A DNA stretch of 6,942 nucleotides from NCBI GenBank assembly GCA_021780415.1, contig JAJXYW010000325.1, positions 1 through 6,942 on the forward strand, given 5' to 3'. This DNA is from Acidobacteriota bacterium (GTDB lineage: Bacteria > Acidobacteriota > Terriglobia > Terriglobales > Acidobacteriaceae). Below, piece after piece: positions 1 to 6,481 of this stretch; the stretch's first letter is position 1; each line of letters begins with the position of its first letter. The position numbers and the translations under genes were made by a program. A model generated the notes under the pieces. It saw nothing but the letters and a program-made list of their open reading frames with translations. It was not told the origin of the DNA and did not search any database.

Positions 1-2053
1 GGTCCTCTTTTTTGAAGTAGCTGGGTTGCTCGTGGATCTCGGGGAAGGTGGCGACGGTGAAGGGCTGATAGCTGGAGATGGATTCGCCGTGGAAGGTGCG
101 CTGCCAGCCGTCTTCGAAGACCCAGTCGTTGAGCTTGTCGTCCCAGCGGACGGACTGGGCGAAGATGCGGCGAGTGAGGTTGAAGGTGCCGGGCTGAAAC
201 TCGAAGACGGTGAGGTTGGCGAAGACGTTGCGGTCGGGATCGAAGAACTGGTAGTAGAAGATTCGTGTGGGCTCGTTGTTTCCGGTGGCGTGACCGGGGG
301 TGGAGTTGCCTGTCTGGCCTGACATCCATTTTCTATCGGGGCGAAGGAAGGTCTGGGCGGGCTTGCCCTTGATGACGGAGAGCAGAGATTCCTGGCGGCG
401 GTTGGCGGCGGGGAGATAGGTCTCGTCGAAGACGAAGAGCAGGGCCGAGAGCAGGGTGGCGACGACGAGCATGGGTGCGACGATGCGGTAGAGGCTGATG
501 CCGGTGGCCTTCATGGCGGTGAGTTCGCTGTTGCGATTGAGCGCGCCGAAGGTGATGAGCACGGCCACGAGGGCGCAGAGGGGAAGGATGGAGTTGAGGA
601 TGAAGGGGATGAGGTTGAGGAGGTAGTCGCCGACGATGGAGAGCGGGGTGCGGTAGCGGAGGATGTCGCCGATGAGCTCGAAGAAGGTGAAGATGACGAA
701 GAGGATGACGAGGCTGACGAGGACGAGGGCGAAGTTGCGGAGGAAGCTGCCCATGACGTACTCGTCGAGGATGAGGGGGAAACGGATGCGGAGGGAGCGG
801 CGGATGCGCTGCATGAGGGCGCCGTCGCCGATGTGGAGGGTGCTGGGTTGCTGGATCGAGGTGCGTTTGTGGCGGATGCGGTCGAGGAGTTTGGTGAAGC
901 CGTGGCCGATGCTGGCGAAGAGTTCGAGGATGGCGCCGCCGCGGGAGAGCTGCTGGAGGAGAATGAGGCCGGCGATGGCGAAGACGATGTTGGCGCCCCA
1001 GACGCCGAGCGCGGGTGGGACCTTGTCCTGGCGGGCGAGAGCGATGCCGACCGAGGAGAGGAAGTAGTAGACGAAGACGAGGCCGAGGGTGACGACGAAG
1101 CCTGCACCTTTGCCGCCGCGCTTGGAGGATAGACCGATGGGGACACCGACCAGCATCAGGACCAGGCAGGCGGTGGGGAAGGCGATGCGGTCGTGGAGTT
1201 CGATGAGGTAGGGACGCGCAGCACCCACCCCAGCAGGACCGGGAGTGTGGGCGAGGGCCCAGAGGTCGCGCAGGGAGAGCGCGTGCATGGGGGTGTCGCG
1301 GCGGCTGAGGTGGGAGTCGTCCTCCTGCTGGCCGGTCTGCATGGGGAGTTCGGTGGTGAGGAAGGTGGAGATGTCGTACTGGTCGGGGGTGGAGAGGGAG
1401 ATGTCGTGGCGGCTGCCGTTGGAGAGGTCGAGACGGAGGGTCTGGGGACCTCCGCTGAGGACGGTGGCCTCGTTGGCGGTGATGATGTGGGGGCTGGCGG
1501 GCTTGGTGAGGTCTGCGAGGAAGACGTGACGCCAGATGGCGGTGCCGCCGGCACCGGGGATGACGTCCTGAGCGTAGAGGACGTAGTTTTTGAAGTCCTC
1601 GTAAAAGACGCGGGGCTGGATCTGGACGGTGGCCTGGCTGGTCTTGCTGACGTCTTCGTAGTGGAGGAGAGCCTGGGCGGCGCGGGGGGCGATGACGAGG
1701 GAGTTGACCAGACCGAGCGCCCAGAAGCAGACGGCAAAGATGCTGACGATGCGTACGAAGGTGAAGACGCCTAGGCCGCTGGCACGCATGGCGGTGACTT
1801 CGCTGTCGGCTGCGAGGCGGCTGAGGCCGAGGAGAATGCCGACCAGCACGGACATAGGGATGGTGAAAGAGAGGAAGCTCGGCAGCAGATAGGCGATGAG
1901 ACGGAGGATGTCGAGCGGGGAGGCGACGCCGCGGACCGTTAGCTCCATGAGCGGGAGCAGGTAACGCATGAACAGAATGAAGGTGAACAGCACGCCGCCG
2001 AGGAGAGCGTAGCCGGTGATTTCGCGGAGGATGTAGCGAGTAAAGATGCGCAC
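1..2053 (-). CDS. lptF: Fused LptF-LptG type lipopolysaccharide export permease (3' end cut by window)
   Basis: Inner-membrane permease of the YjgP/YjgQ (LptF/LptG) family. With the ATPase LptB it extracts lipopolysaccharide from the inner membrane and passes it to the periplasmic bridge. An uninterrupted frame gives 684 visible residues, already far beyond the roughly 360 of one LptF or LptG. Module 1 (about 1-365) has three membrane segments near 14-35, 50-80 and 100-125, a periplasmic beta-rich domain (about 130-280), and three more segments near 289-305, 314-336 and 349-365. A basic, probably cytoplasmic linker (about 366-427) follows. Module 2 then opens with DEYVMGSFLRNF at 430, three membrane segments (about 434-458, 469-503, 518-539) and the start of a second periplasmic domain. 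Each module carries a coupling-helix motif, DSEVTAMRASG (Glu85) and NSELTAMKATG (Glu510), the segment that contacts LptB in the family. The start is GTG at 2053, giving MRIFTRYILREI, typical of LptF N-termini; no ATG or good Shine-Dalgarno lies upstream. The last domain and three membrane helices are off-window. Confidence 0.9.
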   Translation of the reverse strand, partial: MRIFTRYILREITGYALLGGVLFTFILFMRYLLPLMELTVRGVASPLDILRLIAYLLPSFLSFTIPMSVLVGILLGLSRLAADSEVTAMRASGLGVFTFVRIVSIFAVCFWALGLVNSLVIAPRAAQALLHYEDVSKTSQATVQIQPRVFYEDFKNYVLYAQDVIPGAGGTAIWRHVFLADLTKPASPHIITANEATVLSGGPQTLRLDLSNGSRHDISLSTPDQYDISTFLTTELPMQTGQQEDDSHLSRRDTPMHALSLRDLWALAHTPGPAGVGAARPYLIELHDRIAFPTACLVLMLVGVPIGLSSKRGGKGAGFVVTLGLVFVYYFLSSVGIALARQDKVPPALGVWGANIVFAIAGLILLQQLSRGGAILELFASIGHGFTKLLDRIRHKRTSIQQPSTLHIGDGALMQRIRRSLRIRFPLILDEYVMGSFLRNFALVLVSLVILFVIFTFFELIGDILRYRTPLSIVGDYLLNLIPFILNSILPLCALVAVLITFGALNRNSELTAMKATGISLYRIVAPMLVVATLLSALLFVFDETYLPAANRRQESLLSVIKGKPAQTFLRPDRKWMSGQTGNSTPGHATGNNEPTRIFYYQFFDPDRNVFANLTVFEFQPGTFNLTRRIFAQSVRWDDKLNDWVFEDGWQRTFHGESISSYQPFTVATFPEIHEQPSYFKKED

Positions 2054-2110
2054 GTTTGATCCGCGGGAGGCGGTGATTTGAGTGTATCGCGGAGGGACGG
2101 TTGTCGGCTC
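2054..2110 (-). other. Short copA-lptF intergenic gap
   Basis: This 57-nt gap separates the copA stop codon from the GTG start of the permease, and both genes read in the same phase. There is a 6-bp inverted pair (TCCGCG at 2060-2065, CGCGGA at 2088-2093) with a 22-nt loop, too weak to call a terminator. A TACACT hexamer (minus strand, 2086-2081) resembles a -10 box but has no matching -35. I see no terminator, so read-through from copA into the permease gene is possible. Confidence 0.4.
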
Positions 2111-4456
2111 TCAGTGGGGAAGGCTGCGGAGGCGGAGGGAGTTGGTGAGGACGCTGACGGAGCTTAGGGCCATGGCGGCAGAGGCCAGGATGGGGCTGAG
2201 GAGGATGTGGAAGTGGGGGTAGAGGGCGCCGGCGGCCAGAGGAAGGCCGATGAGGTTGTAGATGACGGCCCAGCCGAGGTTCTCGCGCATGATGTGGACG
2301 GTGCGGCGGGCGATCTGGATGGCGAGCGGGATGAGGCGGAGGTCGTGGTGGAGGAGCAGGATGTCGCCGGCTTCGCGGGCGAGGTCGGAGCCGGAGGCCA
2401 TGGCGAGGCCGGCGTCGGATTGGGCGAGGGCAGCGGCGTCGTTGATGCCGTCGCCGACCATGGCGACCTTGTGGCCGGCGGTCTGGAGGGCGCGGATGGC
2501 GGTGAGTTTTTCGGCGGGAAGGAGATGGGCCTGGACGTCCTCGATGCCGGCGGCGTGGGCGATGGGAGAGGCGGAGGCGGCGATGTCGCCGGTGAGGAGG
2601 ACGGGGTGGATGTGCAGGGCGTTGAGTTGGGCGATGGCTTCGCGGGCGGAGGGGCGGAGTTCGTCGGTGGCGAAGAAGACGGCTTGGGGAATGTCATTGA
2701 GGAGGAGATAGAGGGGTGTGGCTCGGGCGAGGTCGGGGGGCGCGAGGAGTTCGGCGGGTGGGGCGGAGGTGAGAAGTGCGGCGTTGCCGAGGGAGAGCCT
2801 GTGGGCCGTGCTGTCGGAGGTGTGGATGGTGGCGGTGAGGCCGGTGCCGGGGAGGGTGATGTGGTCTTCGATGGTGGGCGCGGTTGCAGCGTTGGGGTGC
2901 AGTTCGGCGTAGGTGACGACGGCCTGGGCGAGGGGGTGGGTGGAGAGGCGTTCGGCGGCGGCGGCGTAGGCTAGGAGGGTTTCGGCGGGGAGGGTTGCGC
3001 TGCGGGCGAGGACGAAGGCGGCGATCTGGGGACGGCCTTCGGTGAGGGTTCCGGTCTTGTCGAGGGCGATGCTGTCTACTGTGGCTAGACGCTCGAGGAC
3101 TTCGCCGCCCTTGATGAGGAGGCCGGATTGGGCGGCGCGGCCGAGCGAGACGGTGATGGCTGCGGGGACGGCCAGGCCCATGGCGCAGGGGCAGGCGATG
3201 ATGAGGACCGCTATGGCGATGGAGAGGGCGCGGCTGAAGCCTTCGTGATGGCCGTTGGTGTTGCCGGCGATGAACCAGATGGTGAAGGTGAGGGCAGCGA
3301 GGGCGAGGACGGTGGGGACGAAGATGGCAGAGGCGCGGTCGGCGAGGCGCTGCATGGGAGCGCGGCTGGATTGGGCCTGGGCGAGAAGGCGCTGCATCTG
3401 GGCGAGGGTGGAGGCTGCGCCGACGGCGGTGGCGCGGAGGACGAGCGGGCCGTCGAGGTTGAGGGTGCCGCCGGAGACGTGGTCGCCGATGGAGCGGGTG
3501 ACGGGGAGAGGCTCGCCGGTGAGCATGGACTCGTCGATGGAGCTGCGGCCGTGGAGAATGAGGCCGTCGAGGGGGATGCGGTCGCCGGGGAGGACGCGGA
3601 CGAGGTCGCCGCGCTCGATGGCGGAGAGGGGAAGGAGGGTCTCGGGGGCGGAGGCGTAGTCGGTGGAGTTGGGCGGGAGGTCAAGGAGGCGGGCGTCGGC
3701 GGATTCGAGTTGGGCGAAGCCGCGGAGGGCGCTGGTGGCGCGGGCGCGGGCGCGGGCTTCGAGCCAGCGGCCGGTGAGGAGAAAGGCGAGGATGAGGACG
3801 ACGGCTTCGTAGTAGACGTCGGAGGAGAGGCCGTGGCGGGTGAAGTAGGCGGGCGCGATGGTGGCGGCGAAAGAGGAGGTGAAGGCGGCCAGAGTTCCGA
3901 TCGTGACGAGGGTGTTCATGTTGGTGGTGCGGTGACGCGCGGCGCGGAAGGCGGCGGTGTAGATCTCGGGCGCGGCGAAGATCATGGTGGCGAGAGCGAG
4001 CGCGCAGAGAACCCAGCGGATGGGCTGCGCGGGGAGATCCATGAGGATCGAGGGCATGAGCGGCGCGAGGGCTTTGGCGAGGGTGTGGAGAAGTGGATCG
4101 GTGCTGGTTGCGGAGGCCATCATCAGCGGCATGGAGAGCAGCATGGCGACGGCTCCCGCGAGGAGAGCGAGGATGGTGCGCAGACCGAGGCGGGTGCTCT
4201 CGGTGGTGTCGTCGTGGGGGGATTCGCCTTCGGCGGCGGGCAGGGAGGCGTCGTAGCCGGAGTTGCGGACGGCTGTGATGAGGGCGTTGGGGTCGATGGG
4301 CGCGGCGGCGGCATCGCTGGTGACGATCTGCGCGGTGTGCGCCATGAGGTTGACGTTGGCGGATTGGACGCCGGGAACGGCTTCGAGCGCGCGCTGGACA
4401 TGGATCTGGCAGGAGGCGCAGGTCATGCCCTTGATATGGAGCGTCTGCTCGCTCAT
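2111..4456 (-). CDS. copA: Cu(I)-exporting P1B-type ATPase CopA
   Basis: Inner-membrane copper pump that uses ATP to expel cytoplasmic Cu(I). The 781 residues include an N-terminal heavy-metal-associated domain (about 3-70) with GMTCASC (Cys13, Cys16) and two leading membrane helices (about 92-113, 146-165). The rest of the core follows: helices near 182-202 and 214-231, actuator motif TGEP (313-316), the CPC transport motif in ACPCAMGLA (422-424), phosphorylation motif DKTGT (Asp466), nucleotide-domain His-Pro (507-508) and GTG (537-539), TGD (622-624) and GDGIND (668-673). The last two helices carry YN (733-734) and MALSS (762-766). This CPC / YN / MxxSS set is the known signature of Cu(I)-selective P1B-1 pumps and argues against Zn/Cd/Pb specificity. 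All catalytic residues are present and the length is normal. The start ATG overlaps the copZ stop as ATGA. GGAG sits only 1 nt before the ATG, too close to be a normal ribosome site, so translational coupling to copZ is likely. Confidence 0.96.
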   Translation of the reverse strand: MSEQTLHIKGMTCASCQIHVQRALEAVPGVQSANVNLMAHTAQIVTSDAAAAPIDPNALITAVRNSGYDASLPAAEGESPHDDTTESTRLGLRTILALLAGAVAMLLSMPLMMASATSTDPLLHTLAKALAPLMPSILMDLPAQPIRWVLCALALATMIFAAPEIYTAAFRAARHRTTNMNTLVTIGTLAAFTSSFAATIAPAYFTRHGLSSDVYYEAVVLILAFLLTGRWLEARARARATSALRGFAQLESADARLLDLPPNSTDYASAPETLLPLSAIERGDLVRVLPGDRIPLDGLILHGRSSIDESMLTGEPLPVTRSIGDHVSGGTLNLDGPLVLRATAVGAASTLAQMQRLLAQAQSSRAPMQRLADRASAIFVPTVLALAALTFTIWFIAGNTNGHHEGFSRALSIAIAVLIIACPCAMGLAVPAAITVSLGRAAQSGLLIKGGEVLERLATVDSIALDKTGTLTEGRPQIAAFVLARSATLPAETLLAYAAAAERLSTHPLAQAVVTYAELHPNAATAPTIEDHITLPGTGLTATIHTSDSTAHRLSLGNAALLTSAPPAELLAPPDLARATPLYLLLNDIPQAVFFATDELRPSAREAIAQLNALHIHPVLLTGDIAASASPIAHAAGIEDVQAHLLPAEKLTAIRALQTAGHKVAMVGDGINDAAALAQSDAGLAMASGSDLAREAGDILLLHHDLRLIPLAIQIARRTVHIMRENLGWAVIYNLIGLPLAAGALYPHFHILLSPILASAAMALSSVSVLTNSLRLRSLPH

Positions 4457-4662
4457 GCTCCGGTTGCTTCGACGAAGGCGGGGAAGCCAGCGGCGGAGAG
4501 TGCCTGCTGGATCTGGTCGGGCGCGGTGGTGGTGGTGATGCGGGCGCTGCCGATGCGAACCTCTTCGGCGTGGGTGTCGGGTTGAGCGTTGATGGTCTGC
4601 GTGACGCGGCGGATGCAGGAGCCGCAGTGCATGTTGTCAATGCGAAGAGTAAGAGTCGACAT
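4453..4662 (-). CDS. copZ: CopZ-like heavy-metal-associated (HMA) domain protein, 69 aa
   Basis: Small cytoplasmic copper-binding protein that probably carries Cu(I) to the adjacent CopA pump. It is a single HMA domain with the metal motif NMHCGSC (Cys13, Cys16) near the N-terminus and the family's usual length of about 65-70 residues. The canonical motif is GMTCxxC; here Gly is replaced by Asn and Thr by His, so a histidine lies next to the first metal cysteine. I chose the ATG at 4662 because [11 protein letters not shown] starts directly at the first beta strand. A longer frame from a TTG at 4716 adds a basic tail encoded by the upstream stem-loop and is unlikely. The gene overlaps copA by 4 nt, so the two form an operon. 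No Shine-Dalgarno is visible before the ATG; the leader there is AT-rich and preceded by a strong stem-loop. It could instead be a mercury- or other-metal-binding HMA protein, but the pump next to it argues for copper. Confidence 0.85.
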   Translation of the reverse strand: MSTLTLRIDNMHCGSCIRRVTQTINAQPDTHAEEVRIGSARITTTTAPDQIQQALSAAGFPAFVEATGA

Positions 4663-4672
4663 AATTAATATG

Positions 4673-4704
4673 ATGCGCCCGCGAGGGTTAGGTCGCGGGC
4701 GCAT
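4673..4704 (-). promoter_or_regulatory. GC-rich stem-loop just upstream of copZ
   Basis: The arms ATGCGCCCGCGA (4673-4684) and TCGCGGGCGCAT (4693-4704) are perfectly complementary over 12 bp with an 8-nt loop. On the transcribed (minus) strand the stem ends 10 nt before the copZ ATG and is followed by CATATTAATT, not by a U-run, so it is not a standard intrinsic terminator. It could end satP transcription weakly, block ribosome access to copZ, or be a protein-binding dyad. The structure is read directly from the sequence; the role is inference. Confidence 0.6.
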
Positions 4705-4714
4705 TCTAGTTGAC

Positions 4715-4746
4715 AACTTTTCGAGATTAAAATTCTCCGAAAAGTT
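4715..4746. repeat. AT-rich inverted repeat in the satP-copZ gap
   Basis: AACTTTTC (4715-4722) pairs with GAAAAGTT (4739-4746), and GAGA (4723-4726) with TCTC (4734-4737). One unpaired base lies at 4738 and the loop is 7 nt. The dyad begins 7 nt after the satP stop codon and lies upstream of copZ. An overlapping short odd palindrome AGTTG-A-CAACT sits at 4708-4718. No T-run follows on either strand. It may be an operator for the copper operon or part of a satP 3' structure; neither can be decided from sequence alone. Confidence 0.5.
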
Positions 4747-4752
4747 TCGAGG

Positions 4753-5394
4753 TTAGATTCCCACGCCGATGCGGCCAGTGAGCGAGGGGTTGACGATCAT
4801 GGGTGAGCCGAGCGGCACGACAGTGTAGCCGGCGACCGCGTTGAGTAGCTCAAAGAATGCGAGGAGCATGGCATCGATCCCAGTGGCCAGGCCGACATAG
4901 CCGCCGAGTTTGCCATAGACATCGCCGAGGCCGTAGTCCTTGGCGGCTAGGAGGAAGAAGGTGATGGTGAGGAGGAGGAAGATGCTCCAGAGAATCTTGT
5001 TGAGGCGGAAGGTTACGATCCAGAGGAGGAAGGAGAAGACGCCCCATATGAGGAGAGCGGTCGCGACGCCGCTGGGAGCGGAGGGTTTGAGCCAGCCGGC
5101 ACCCACGGTCCAGACCATCAGCGAGAACCACCACCAGAACATGGCGTAGGACGTGAAGGCGACGCCGCCGAAGGTGTTGCCGAGACGCAACTCCATGATG
5201 CCAGCGACGAACTGCGCTGTGCCGCCGTAGGCGAAGGCGAGGGGAATAACCGCAGTAAGAGCTGCGGGCGGAAGGAGGCCGGCATTGATGGAGGATAGAA
5301 GACAGGTGGTAACGCCGAAGCCGAAGAGTCCAAGTGGACCGGGGTTGGCGACCTTGATGTTTGCAGGGACGGTTGGGATTGCGGTCTGACTCAT
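4753..5394 (-). CDS. satP: Acetate/succinate uptake transporter, SatP (GPR1/FUN34/YaaH) family
   Basis: Inner-membrane permease of the AceTr family, which takes up acetate (and in some members succinate) with protons or as a channel. The 213 residues start with a short hydrophilic tail, then the family signature NPGPLGL (17-23; usual form NP-A/V-PLGL). Six membrane segments follow, near 21-36, 46-64, 75-95, 110-128, 134-150 and 163-185. The conserved stretches YGGTAQFVAGIMELRLGNTF and FTSYAMFWW (80-88) match family hallmarks. It is slightly longer than the 188-residue E. coli protein because of both tails; the C-terminal tail after 190 is not something I recognise. The start ATG at 5394 is well supported by AGGAG 9 nt upstream. 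The 288-nt gap before it contains several dyads including a CRP-like site, and two stem-loops follow its stop codon, so it is probably its own transcription unit. Confidence 0.94.
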   Translation of the reverse strand: MSQTAIPTVPANIKVANPGPLGLFGFGVTTCLLSSINAGLLPPAALTAVIPLAFAYGGTAQFVAGIMELRLGNTFGGVAFTSYAMFWWWFSLMVWTVGAGWLKPSAPSGVATALLIWGVFSFLLWIVTFRLNKILWSIFLLLTITFFLLAAKDYGLGDVYGKLGGYVGLATGIDAMLLAFFELLNAVAGYTVVPLGSPMIVNPSLTGRIGVGI

Positions 5395-5403
5395 GAGTGT
5401 TGA

Positions 5404-5408
5404 CTCCT
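5404..5408 (-). promoter_or_regulatory. Shine-Dalgarno of satP
   Basis: AGGAG on the minus strand lies 9 nt before the ATG at 5394. It is the clearest ribosome binding site in the window and fixes the satP start. Confidence 0.8.
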
Positions 5409-5426
5409 AGTACGGATCAGGTTGTT

Positions 5427-5438
5427 TGGTGCGCACCA
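5427..5438. promoter_or_regulatory. Perfect 12-bp palindrome upstream of satP
   Basis: TGGTGCGCACCA is fully self-complementary. It sits 32 nt before the satP ATG and directly abuts TATAGT (minus strand, 5443-5438), a possible -10 box. That position would suit a repressor operator at the transcription start. The -10 assignment is weak, because no good -35 is visible at 16-18 nt spacing. Confidence 0.45.
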
Positions 5439-5539
5439 CTATACACAGAAGAAGTTGCGTGTGTAGCCGATGCGGTACGTGGCCATCAGGCTGGAACTCC
5501 ATCAGGGTCGCGTGGTTGACGATGGAAACACGCTGACCT

Positions 5540-5554
5540 TTGTTTGGTGAACAA
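5540..5554. promoter_or_regulatory. Inverted repeat TTGTT-N5-AACAA
   Basis: The two 5-bp arms TTGTT and AACAA flank TGGTG. The left arm plus spacer (TTGTTTGGTG) recurs at 5422-5431, leading into the 12-bp palindrome. This may be a second binding site of the same regulator; I do not recognise the motif. Confidence 0.35.
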
Positions 5555-5578
5555 TCTGCTATTGGGATCAGGGTTGGC

Positions 5579-5594
5579 TGTGATTTTCGTCACA
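5579..5594. promoter_or_regulatory. CRP-like binding site (TGTGA-N6-TCACA)
   Basis: TGTGA TTTTCG TCACA is an exact match to the core half-sites and 6-bp spacing bound by cAMP receptor protein (CRP) in enterobacteria. Flanking bases do not extend the symmetry. It lies 185 nt upstream of satP, with no plus-strand gene nearby. CRP control of acetate assimilation is known in E. coli (acs-actP), so a link to satP is plausible. The site is far from the only -10-like sequence seen, so an additional upstream promoter would be needed for classic activation. The regulator in this organism is unknown. Confidence 0.55.
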
Positions 5595-5682
5595 CGTAAC
5601 GGAATATCGTCAGCGTTAGGGGACTTTGCACGCCGAACATCGCCCGACGCAGAGGCGCCGGTGCGATGCGATTACGAGGGAC

Positions 5683-6447
5683 CTATTCGGTTTCGGGGAT
5701 GAAGCGGTAGCCGACGCCGCGGATGGTGAGCAGGTGGATGGGCTTGGCGGGATCGGGTTCGAGGTAGCGGCGGAGGCGGACGATGAAGTTGTCGATGGCG
5801 CGGGTGTCGGTGTCTTCCTTGACGTGCCAGACGTTTTCGAGGAGCTCCTTGCGCGCGACGATCTTGCGGGGATGGTCGAGCAGGTAACGGAGGAGTTCGG
5901 CCTCCATCACGGTGAGGTGAATGGTGGGTTCGTGTTGGCCGGTGGTGCGGATCTCGAGGGCGTCGAGATCGATGGTGTGGCCGGCGAGGGTGCAGGTAGG
6001 GGTAGGGATGGGGCTGGGTGTGGTGAGGGCGCCGGCGGCGGCTTGCCAGTGCATGCGGCGGAGAAGGGCGGTGAGGCGGGCGAAGAGGACGGCGAGGTCG
6101 AAGGGCTTGGGGAGGTAGTCGTCGGCACCGGCGGCGAAGCCTGCGACGATGTCTTCAGACCGGCCGCGGGCGGTGAGCAGGAGGACGGGGGTGTGGCGGT
6201 TGGCGTGACGCAGGGCGCTGACGATGGAGAAGCCGTCGCGGCCGGGGAGCATGACGTCGAGGAGGATGGCGGCGGGAGGGTCTGGAGCGGAGGGAGCGGT
6301 GGCGTCGAGCAGCCAGACGAGGGCGGCGTTGCCGTCAGCTTCGTGATGCGTGCGATAGCCTTCGGCTTCGAGATTGAAGATGAGGCCGTGGGCGAGATGG
6401 TCCTCGTCTTCGATGATGGCGATGAGTGGGGCGGTGGGCTGGGTCAT
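5683..6447 (-). CDS. OmpR/PhoB-family two-component response regulator
   Basis: Cytoplasmic DNA-binding regulator of 254 residues, normally activated by phosphate transfer from a sensor kinase. The receiver domain (about 8-132) has the acidic pocket EDED (13-16), phosphoacceptor Asp64 in LLDVMLPGRDG, Thr92 in LTA and Lys114 in YLPKPF, so all active-site residues are intact. A Pro/Thr-rich linker (about 134-152) leads to a winged-helix domain (about 153-252). That domain contains the recognition-helix region TRAIDNFIVRLRRYLE (215-230) and the closing wing hairpin TIRGVGYRF (241-249). The receiver carries an unusual Ala/Pro-rich insertion just before Asp64 (about 49-60). The ATG at 6447 is the only sensible start; no Shine-Dalgarno is evident. 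It lies 34 nt after marC and may share its transcript. No histidine kinase is encoded within the window on either side, and its target genes cannot be told from sequence. Confidence 0.95.
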   Translation of the reverse strand: MTQPTAPLIAIIEDEDHLAHGLIFNLEAEGYRTHHEADGNAALVWLLDATAPSAPDPPAAILLDVMLPGRDGFSIVSALRHANRHTPVLLLTARGRSEDIVAGFAAGADDYLPKPFDLAVLFARLTALLRRMHWQAAAGALTTPSPIPTPTCTLAGHTIDLDALEIRTTGQHEPTIHLTVMEAELLRYLLDHPRKIVARKELLENVWHVKEDTDTRAIDNFIVRLRRYLEPDPAKPIHLLTIRGVGYRFIPETE

Positions 6448-6481
6448 GGGAAGACGATAGGGTGTCGTATACTCGCAGCTT

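Larger units (their letters stand above)
5395..5682. other. Gene-free upstream region of satP
   Basis: No credible gene is seen on either strand in this 288-nt gap between the response-regulator stop and the satP start. It is less GC-biased than the genes around it and contains several dyads and a direct repeat, TTGTTTGGTG, at 5422-5431 and 5540-5549. This looks like a regulatory region serving satP. No clear intrinsic terminator for the response regulator was found; GGCGCC near 5654 is only a short palindrome. Confidence 0.6.

Noticed and set aside
511..1737. Ser/Pro-rich minus-strand open frames inside the permease gene (511-1146 and 1156-1737)
   Set aside because: They are out-of-phase readings of the LptF/LptG gene, and their monotonous Ser/Pro/Thr composition comes from the codon bias.
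3128..4585. 485-codon open frame on the plus strand, antisense to copA and copZ
   Set aside because: Its product is almost entirely Gly, Glu, Asp and Ala with no domain pattern. It lies opposite a clearly functional ATPase and is explained by the strong C-ending codon bias of the minus-strand gene.
4673..4704. Calling the copZ-proximal stem-loop a rho-independent terminator
   Set aside because: No run of T follows the stem on either strand, and it sits only 10 nt before a start codon.
4453..4716. Longer, 87-residue form of the CopZ-like protein starting at a TTG
   Set aside because: The additional N-terminal residues are basic, not part of the HMA fold and encoded by the stem-loop; the ATG at 4662 starts exactly at the domain.
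4710..4733. Plus-strand TTGACA (4710-4715) followed by TAAAAT (4728-4733) as a promoter
   Set aside because: The spacing is 12 nt instead of about 17, and there is no plus-strand gene downstream.
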